A DNA stretch of 64,000 nt from contig JAPYKE020000280.1 in the NCBI GenBank assembly GCA_028554795.2, positions 62,001 to 126,000 of the forward strand. Reading direction: 5' to 3'. The notes below the pieces were generated by a model, which saw only the letters and a program-made list of their open reading frames with translations, was not told where the DNA came from and made no database searches. Every line of letters starts with the position of its first letter. The stretch's first letter is position 1. The DNA comes from Sinohyriopsis cumingii (taxonomy: Eukaryota > Mollusca > Bivalvia > Unionida > Unionidae). Of the stretch, positions 56,908 through 64,000 are shown one piece after another. The position numbers and the translations under genes are program-made.

Positions 56908-57172
56908 ACTGAGTCATACCAGAGAAAAATAAAAATGGTACTTACAGCTGCCTCTCTAGGTGCTTAGCATTAAGGGGTTAGTGTTAGGACTAGTCGGCTT
57001 GGTGTCAGGATAATGTAACTGGGGGGGGGGGGCGGTATCATGCTACATGTGATGTCTGTGGGATGATGCCCCAGTGCTAGACATCACTATAAACTGCCAC
57101 ACTGCGGACATCGTAGCGATATGACTGAAAAATTGTTAAAGCTGTTTAAAAATCCAAATCACACACACATTA
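56908..57172 (+). mobile_element. SINE family A, 5'-truncated
   Basis: Begins at GACTGAGTCATACC (tRNA head lost) and continues through the family body (GTTAGTGTTAGGACTAGTC, AGTGCTAGACATCAC) to a CACACACA tail. Confidence 0.8.
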
Positions 57173-58388
57173 TGATGTCATCAGTATGATGTTGTTTTGT
57201 TTTTCCTAGGTGTATCACTGAACAGAACTCGGGCATAAACTGGTCTGTCATGTACTAAAAATGAAAAAGAACTATTTGTATAAACAGTTTTAATAGCACA
57301 AGGCCTTTGGAATCCTTCTGCAAATTATGATTTGTCATAAATCGATTATGCAGGCTTTCTGTTTTATATGGAAGGTTCTAAAGCTCGCACATTCCATGGT
57401 ACCCTCTTGAGCCAGTTACCCAATAAAGCTTTAGTTTTTACTACAGAAATTACAGCCATACTGAAGGCTTTGAATGGCATTGAAACCTCTTTAAAAAATA
57501 TATTTTTAATCTTTTCACATTTTCTTTCCACATTAAAAACGTTACAAAATCTTAAATCTGGCAACCCAAGGCACAGGAACACAGGTTTCTTGCAAAAAAA
57601 ACTTTTAATACTCAGTGGGGGAAAGATCACACAAGTTATCTGTGGTTCCTGTGATTTCTCATGCCCAATAAGCAATTTTTTAATTTTTGTTTTTTAATTA
57701 TGTTAATCAGATCTTTGTCTTGTTTGCCTTTTCTCCATCATCTCAAATAATATTATAACTTTGAAGAATGTGGTTTGAATACAAGCACTTTTTTGATGGA
57801 GATCTGTAGCAGCTTTAGAGGTATTCCAATTGAATTGTTTCCTGGAGCAGTATAGTAAATTGATTCATCAACCTGCAGTTCGGAAAATGTCTAATGTGCA
57901 ACAGCGGTGTGTCATGTTGAAGCAAAATATAACTGATTTCTTTAGGAAGGTCAGTGAGCGGGAAAGATCATCTGTTAACAACAAAACCAGGGAGTGTGAA
58001 ATATTGGAAGGTTTGCTGCTTGCTGAGTGTGGTACAGAAATAGGTGATGCAGAATTAACTGTCATATCGTTGTTTGTTTTGGTGTAGGCCTTGCAGAAAA
58101 TATGATATATTGATAGAAATATCCAAGGAACCGTATGCATGAATTGTGAAAATTTAAATTAATGTACATCCTGAAAATAAGTTCCCGAATCTACCAATAC
58201 TGGCCATAATTGTAGCAGTTCTGCCTTTTCAAAAAGCTGATTCTGAAATGGGATTCAGTTCTCAAAGCAAACTTCTCACTAATCTGAGGAATAGGGTAGC
58301 CAGAGACCTTTGAAACTCTATCACTATAGTAAAACAAATGTGAGAATATCTGTGACACGAAGCAAACTCCTCTACAGACATATTCAGC

Positions 58389-58393
<5 letters not shown>

Positions 58394-58442
<49 letters not shown>
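58394..58442. repeat. (AT)n microsatellite
   Basis: An uninterrupted run of about 24 AT units. Confidence 0.95.
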
Positions 58443-58446
<4 letters not shown>

Positions 58447-59391
58447 AGGATCTTTCTTCATTGTTTCTAAAACGGTAAAGGAAGGTGAGGCAAATTACAA
58501 CAATAAATGGACACTACTTTTGAATGGGATTTTACATTTACTGTTTTTTTTTGAGACTGGGAATAAGACAATGAGCTTTTTTAGCTGAAAAATCATTGAT
58601 CTCCTGTATTTATTGTACTTAAAGACTTTAAAAGCTACAAGAAATATGCTCAGAATGCACTTGATCCTACAAACCAATAGAATGCTACTCTTTCATCCAC
58701 TGCTTTCTCTCACACACAAACGCTCATTCACTAACACAACAAGTCTTTTTGTGTGCCATTTTAATATTGAAATTAGATTCATGGTCCAGAGCAGAATGAG
58801 ACAACGATTGCACATTTATATATTGTGTTAGATAGGTAACCAATTATCCTGTCACATGCACCTTTTTGGAGTCTGATACCTTTACTTTTTGTTCACGGTC
58901 AGTACTCCAAAATAATTACATTTCTTGCATATAAGTTTTCATATGCTGAAACAAATAATTATCTTTTCATGCACAAAATATTACAAGAATTACTGCATAG
59001 AAACATGATGTGCATATGCAAACTGGGAAAGTATCATTTAATGTTGGCTTCCTAGTCATAAAGGCATTATGGGTAATGAAGGGTAGATAATGCAGCCATT
59101 GCTGCTCAGCAGTTACCCATTTATGAATGGCATATTCCATATACCAACTTCAGATAGTGCATAAATCAGCATGTTTATCATGCTTGGCAAAATATGTGGA
59201 ATGAAACAAAGTTCAGAACATTCAACCCACTATTAGAGTTGCATACATAATATTGAACACCAGACTCCTGTCTACCTCCTGAAGGGTAAACAGGCAGAGT
59301 GTATGTCTGCCACATATTTAAGACACACAGTTAACATTTCTCACCATTCCATCAAGCGATGTTAACAGTCAGTAGAGATTAAATGAGTCTG

Positions 59392-59420
59392 CCGATGAAG
59401 TCCTTATCATGAGGACGAAA
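59392..59420 (+). ncRNA. Hammerhead-ribozyme-like core motif (degenerate)
   Basis: CCGATGA (59,392-59,398), then GTCC and GGAC as a 4-bp stem around TTATCATGA, then GAAA (59,417-59,420). This matches the hammerhead core CUGAUGA-stem II-GAAA except that U4 is C. Closing stems I and III are not convincing. An 8-bp inverted repeat (GTTAACAT 59,330, ATGTTAAC 59,359) lies just upstream. Likely a relic of a retroelement or satellite. Confidence 0.4.
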
Positions 59421-59905
59421 GCTTCAGGTTAGCTTTCTCAATATTTTTTGTGTATGTGGTTGAAAGGTTAAAAATATTATCAGATATGAGGTAGAGTGTA
59501 TATGTTGTTGATGATGTCCTCTGGTATAAGATATTTATAAGGTTGCATAAATTATATACAGATGTAAGGAACTGAATTTCTTAATAAAAGAGCATGTAGA
59601 AATGCATATTTTAGCAGGAAATCAAGCTTTTATTAATTTGGTAAGAACAATTTCATTGGATTATAAAAGAAAATAATAGTCATTTCTGATGACTATAATT
59701 AAGTAGAAGCCAGATCCAGAATGCGAAATTCATTAGTCCGGTCATTTTCTGCAACATTAGATAGTTAAATGTGTAAGTAGTTTTTGGCTGATTCACTGCA
59801 TGGTTGTGGGTGGGGAATACACCTAATGAATCTTTTTAGCATGTCATAAGACACATAAACTTCCATGGCTCATTGGTTAACTTGCCAAACTTACAAGTTC
59901 AAAGT

Positions 59906-60217
59906 CAGGGGTGGGCAAACTACGGCATGCGGCCTGCCAGTGGTTTTCATGCAGCCTATTAACAAGTCATCATTCGTATGGACTCTGTTTTATGTTACTC
60001 TGTTATCAAATAAATGTGCTTCTTTTGGAGTCTGAGTTTAAGTTTTCAAATATTAACAACATATTAACAACTGAAAATTAATTATGATGTTATTTAGAAA
60101 AACTTTTTGTTTTTGCTATTTCAAATATTAATTATTTTACTTAATGAACTATGCAGCCCGTGACAAATTGTAAATTTGTGTATGCGGCACTTGCACTGGA
60201 AAGTTTGCCCACCTCTG
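59906..60217. mobile_element. hAT MITE with perfect 8-bp target duplication
   Basis: The left end CAGGGGTGGGCAAACT is mirrored by AGTTTGCCCACCTCTG (one mismatch). Both sides are flanked by TTCAAAGT (59,898-59,905 and 60,218-60,225). 312 bp, non-coding; the 8-bp duplication is the hAT hallmark. Confidence 0.93.
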
Positions 60218-60421
60218 TTCAAAGTGTACCATATATCACAAAAAAATATTGATGTTCCTAGCTGAGAGGTCAAAGTTAACACAAGGGAAATATTCATTTA
60301 AAAGATGAATTATTTTATGCTGTTGCTATTGGTGCAGTTTACGAACTATCATGTGTTTACCTACTAAACTAACATTTACAGTTGTGCTTATTTTTCTTAA
60401 ATTTGCTTTTTTTAATTTCAG

Positions 60422-60455
60422 GCTTCTTCAATGCGTCCACTTGCCAACAGTCCAG
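60422..60455 (+). CDS. TNFR gene, last exon visible in window
   Basis: A 34-base exon, acceptor TTTAATTTCAG, donor GTAATT, phase 0 to 1. It encodes ASSMRPLANSP. The protein continues beyond the window. Confidence 0.65.
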
Positions 60456-60754
60456 GTAATTATACAAGATTTTCAATACCGCACTCACCTAGAATCAAAT
60501 ACTTCTGCACAGTGGTCTAAGTGTTTAGAGCTTCTGCCTCTGATATGGGAGGTCATGGGTTCAAACCCCAGCCTAGTCATACCAACAGCTTATAAAATTG
60601 GTACCAGCAGCTGTCTCGCTTGGTACACTGCAGACATCATAGCAATATGACTGAATTTTTTTTACAGCTATGTTAAAAATCCATATTACACAAACACACA
60701 TACACACCCAAAGTCAAGGTAATTATACAAGATTTTCAATACCTCCACTCACCT
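60449..60754. repeat. ~42-bp direct repeat around a SINE, spanning a splice donor
   Basis: AGTCCAGGTAATTATACAAG and the following bases (60,449-60,490) recur at 60,712-60,754 with a few changes. The SINE A copy lies between them. Confidence 0.75.
60512..60710 (+). mobile_element. SINE family A, internally deleted
   Basis: The head CAGTGGTCTAAGTGTTTAGAG, B box GGGTTCAAACCCC, then AGTCATACCAACAGCTTA. The body is shortened and joins directly to CACTGCAGACATCATAG and the tail. Confidence 0.85.
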
Positions 60755-62045
60755 GGACATTTTGTGATTAATTAAGACATTATATAGGTTGATTTCACTC
60801 ATTTGCTATACAATACTCATACAAAGAAATCTTTACATTATAAAAGAAACAAAACAAACAGTAGAAATGATGACTTAACAATAGAAATGCTCTCTGTGGC
60901 TATATTTGTGAAGCTTTGGTTGGTTCCCTGTCAAAAGTATTAATGCCCTGATGTAATACCAAAGATACAATTTTGAGATAATCTTGTGAATGCAGCTGTG
61001 CAGAAAGCAACATATTTATTTACCCTAATGTGACTCATCGCAAGAGAAGGATTTTATTCCAGTTGGAGAGTTGAATATTTTGAGAAAATGGATGAAAAGT
61101 GGATAAGTGATCAAAATTTCAACACCTTAGAAGACTGCAAGTGAGTTTGACTCCACTTAAAAAGGCCATCAGGTAAACTAACAGTAGAAACATTTTTTTT
61201 CTGTACCTAGAAAGGAAAGCATCATAAAGAAAGGAATAGCAGCAAACATGAGTAGCTAAACCTTTCTTAACTGGCTTATCTGCAAACATTACCGTATATA
61301 CTCGCATATAAGCCCATTCACTTAATATAAGCTGACCCCCAAACTGAACAGGTATAAACATTAAAAAGTGCATGACCTGCATATAAGCCGGCCTACAACT
61401 CCGAGACATGTCAAGATGCATGAGGTAATTTCAAAATGCATTTATTTTGGCGAACTTATCTTAAACAAAATTACATGTATACTTACGGTTGGCATGCATG
61501 AATATTAAAAAGAAATGGTATAAACTTGTTTGAAAAGTAATTTAATTTTCAGTTTTCTTATTGTTTCTGCCATATTTAGGTTTGTGTATAATTTGATCGA
61601 ACGATGACAAGAATTTAGCAATCGCAAATTGCTGTAACACTACCTCTCCCTTTTGACTCGACTAGTGTTCGTCAATGCATTATTGCATTGGCCATTTTAT
61701 ATTAGTGCACGGGTAATTATGTTTTAACTTTGCTTTGAAATTGTAAATATCGAACTCATTAAAATGTAATCCAGTATGACAACACAATGAACAAACAATA
61801 TGGTTCAACTCATTTAGGCTACTAAATGTATTTACATAATGGTGCCACCACATGTACATTGTAGGTTTGATTATGTGCTGAATTAAATACATCCCATGGA
61901 GTCGAATCATGGACACCATTGTGCTAAACTTTAATGATATTTCCAAAATACAATAATAAAGTTTTGGAAAATAATACTTAAAAAATTATGCTAATACCCT
62001 AAAAGCTGAGTTGTAGTTTGCTTTCATGTAAGCAACCTCACACCA

Positions 62046-63166
62046 TACCTGTCAACTTTCATGCCATGAGGGGAAAGAAAATGCCCAATTTTTTTTGGTC
62101 GCTCTGTGCCTACCTCCTGATTTCATAATATCTTCCAATTTTTGCAGAGAACTCCCAATTATTACATTATATCTTCAATTTTCATTTCTTCTAAACAAGA
62201 AAGTCCGGCATATTCTGTTGTATCACCTGTGAATTATTGTTTTGCCGAAATAATTACTGTAAAGAATTCGCTTCTTCGCTAAATAGAATGTTAAGTTTAA
62301 ACATTATTCACGTAATGATTTTTTTTACCTCTACAGTAATAAAAAAAATAACAAAATGAACCAGAACAAAAAAATAAACCACAACAATAAAATCATCCAC
62401 AATTAATTTCAATGCAGAGAAGATCACTACGAATGCTGTAACTCCATATGCTATAGCGCCATTCCCACAAAAGAAACTTAAACAAGTGAACACCTGGCAT
62501 TTTTATACTGTATGTATCAATGTTAATTACCATTGTTAAATTAAAAGAAGGAATGAAAATACTTAACCACGCAGCAAATGTTTCCTCAAAAACCTAATTC
62601 ATAATAAACAATACTAAATGCTGCACAAGTTGACAATAAGGGAATAAGGTCAGATATACAAAGAGGAAAAAATGGTTGCCACATGTATGGTACCATGATG
62701 ATGGCTATTTTGGTACCTTTAGTTCAACAAAATTGGTCATCCTTTATTTGCCAATCAATTGCTGGTGCTTGTGTAACACAATAGTGTGGAATGTGGTTTC
62801 TTTGAATTACGGCAGAGGGCCAGTCATTTTCACAAAATAGTTGCATGGTTAAGGATTAATTTTTAGTTAGTCATGCTGGCTTTCTTGCTTATTTATTTAA
62901 GACTTATCTATAGCTATTGTGCAGTCTAACCACAGCTGACAAGAGTATGAAAAAAGGGCACATCCTGGGGGAAAATAGGACATGTCACATGGAGAAATGG
63001 CAAGTCTTTTTGAGAATTTCATGCATATTGGACCAGGAAGATCGATCAATATTTAACGAAAACAGTGCTTTAAAAATGCCATGAAAAACCTCCCAATTTT
63101 AGGTCCCAATCTCTATTATTTTTATTCAGCCTTCCTACTTGGCTTTTGAAACATTCACAGGTATGC
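62046..63166. mobile_element. Candidate TIR element, CATACCTGT ends
   Basis: CATACCTGTCAACTTTCATG at 62,046 is partly mirrored by CATTCACAGGTATG ending at 63,166 (about 11 of 12 terminal bases). AACTCCCAATT and CCTCCCAATTTT recur inside. No clear target duplication. Confidence 0.4.
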
Positions 63167-64000
63167 CATACACCTCGTTTTACAAAACTACGGTAACAAT
63201 GCTAATATTATGGAACAAAAGGCAATTACACATCAATGAACTTGTATAGTTACTGGTCAGAATTCCCTCTTATCACAAACCAGTTTCAGGGTTTTAATGA
63301 TTAACTGGCCATACAGGCAGTACATGCTGTCGCAAAACGCTAGACTAATTCGCCAACTATCAACATAGGAGATGCCGAAACTTCAAGCTTTCCATTGTGT
63401 GGAATGTTATATTTGTTCAGCTAAAATACAAACTTTAAGCTAAAATTGATTGATGTTGATCTTAGTTAATCTATATGAGAATTTTAGCCTTTAATTTTAC
63501 CACTCTTCATGAACATGTAAATTATGATGGTTATGTGCCTTGTACAATTAAACGTACATATCTTTTTAAAAATATCACCTCAGTTTGTAGGATCGCTTAT
63601 ATTATTGTAAATGAGTAACTTGTGAGCATGTGATTCAACGTAAATGAAACAGCTACTAAGGATTAGCTGAAATATTATTTGGCAGAATGCAATTTGGTCG
63701 AAACAATAAAGCAAAATCTGCATCTGATATATTTGGGAATAAGTAAGGATTTAAGTGATGCTATGCACGCTTTGTACTTTGTAAGTACTGTATAGTTCAG
63801 CCTGGTCTCCCTGGTAAACTCAACTGGCCTGCGAATTATGAAGATTGTATTTACCTTTATTTAGTTTCCTATTGGAGAAATCAGAAAATATGCGCATGCA
63901 AAATAATAACAAAATCAATCATAGTACTTTTAACAGTTTAATAATTGTTGGGTCACCAAAAGTTACTTTTTGTAAATGCCGTTGTCTTAGGACATGGAAA

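Larger units (their letters stand above)
56790..60421 (+). other. Intron of TNFR gene
   Basis: Holds a truncated SINE A (56.91-57.17 kb), a G-run near 57,019-57,030, an (AT)n run (58.39-58.44 kb), a hammerhead-like motif (59.39 kb) and a hAT MITE (59.91-60.22 kb). Confidence 0.7.
60456..64000 (+). other. Intron of TNFR gene to window edge
   Basis: SINE A (60.51-60.71 kb), a possible MITE terminus (TACCGTATATACTCGCATAT at 61.29 kb) and a candidate TIR element (62.05-63.17 kb). Nothing else recognised. Confidence 0.6.

Noticed and set aside
61290-63200. A single MITE from TACCGTATATACTCGC to a right end near 63.2 kb
   Set aside because: The would-be right end (TACGGTAA) matches over too few bases; only the left-type terminus is convincing.

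Overview
The window is eukaryotic, most likely from a mollusc (probably a bivalve). Spliced exons with long introns, two tRNA-derived SINE families, LINE fragments, DNA transposons with terminal inverted repeats and many minisatellites fill bases ~11,400-64,000. CpG looks depleted there. The first ~11.4 kb is different: gene-dense, intron-free, CpG-rich, and made of DNA-virus-like genes.

Bases 1 to ~11,370 are the right part of an endogenous DNA virus or virus-like transposon of the adenovirus/PRD1-type double-jelly-roll lineage. It resembles the Maverick/Polinton and adintovirus groups but is not a clear member of either. Its left end is outside the window. A divergent pair starts near 1,750. 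Leftwards runs a large gene, open to the window edge, with a family-B-DNA-polymerase-like motif. Rightwards run three small genes: a Cys-rich zinc-binding protein, an HNH homing-type nuclease and an unknown. A ~350-base array of short palindromes (3,178-3,530) separates these from a long minus-strand block read from 11,126 down to 3,624. That block is a virion cassette: a long accessory/scaffold-like protein, a basic minor virion protein, a probable major capsid protein, a small membrane-active pX-like protein, an adenain-type cysteine protease, a coiled-coil fibre with a C1q-like head, a two-helix membrane protein and a second structural (penton-like or minor capsid) protein. Four genes carry nonsense or frameshift breaks, so this copy is decaying, unless the breaks are sequencing errors. 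No integrase or packaging ATPase is visible.

Bases ~13,036-60,455 hold nine plus-strand exons that join in perfect reading phase into one host gene: a single-pass receptor of the TNF-receptor superfamily. Its layout is extracellular Cys-rich repeats, a Ser/Thr-rich stalk, a transmembrane exon at 37,646-37,783, then several small cytoplasmic exons. The first exon(s), with the signal peptide, lie further left. They are either in 11.4-13.0 kb, where none was recognised, or beyond the viral element, which would then sit in an intron of an immune-type receptor. The 3' exons, including any death domain, lie beyond the right edge.

The introns hold two decayed LINEs (13.9-15.4 kb and 21.9-24.6 kb), at least four DNA transposons with clear terminal repeats (pogo-like at 18.1-19.8 and 43.3-44.9 kb, a 6.7-kb element at 26.9-33.6 kb, a 2.3-kb element at 33.9-36.2 kb), a hAT MITE with a perfect 8-bp target duplication at 59.9 kb, nine SINE copies and about a dozen minisatellites. 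One minisatellite grew inside a SINE. A degraded duplication of intron and exon lies at ~50.0-52.2 versus 53.1-53.6 kb.
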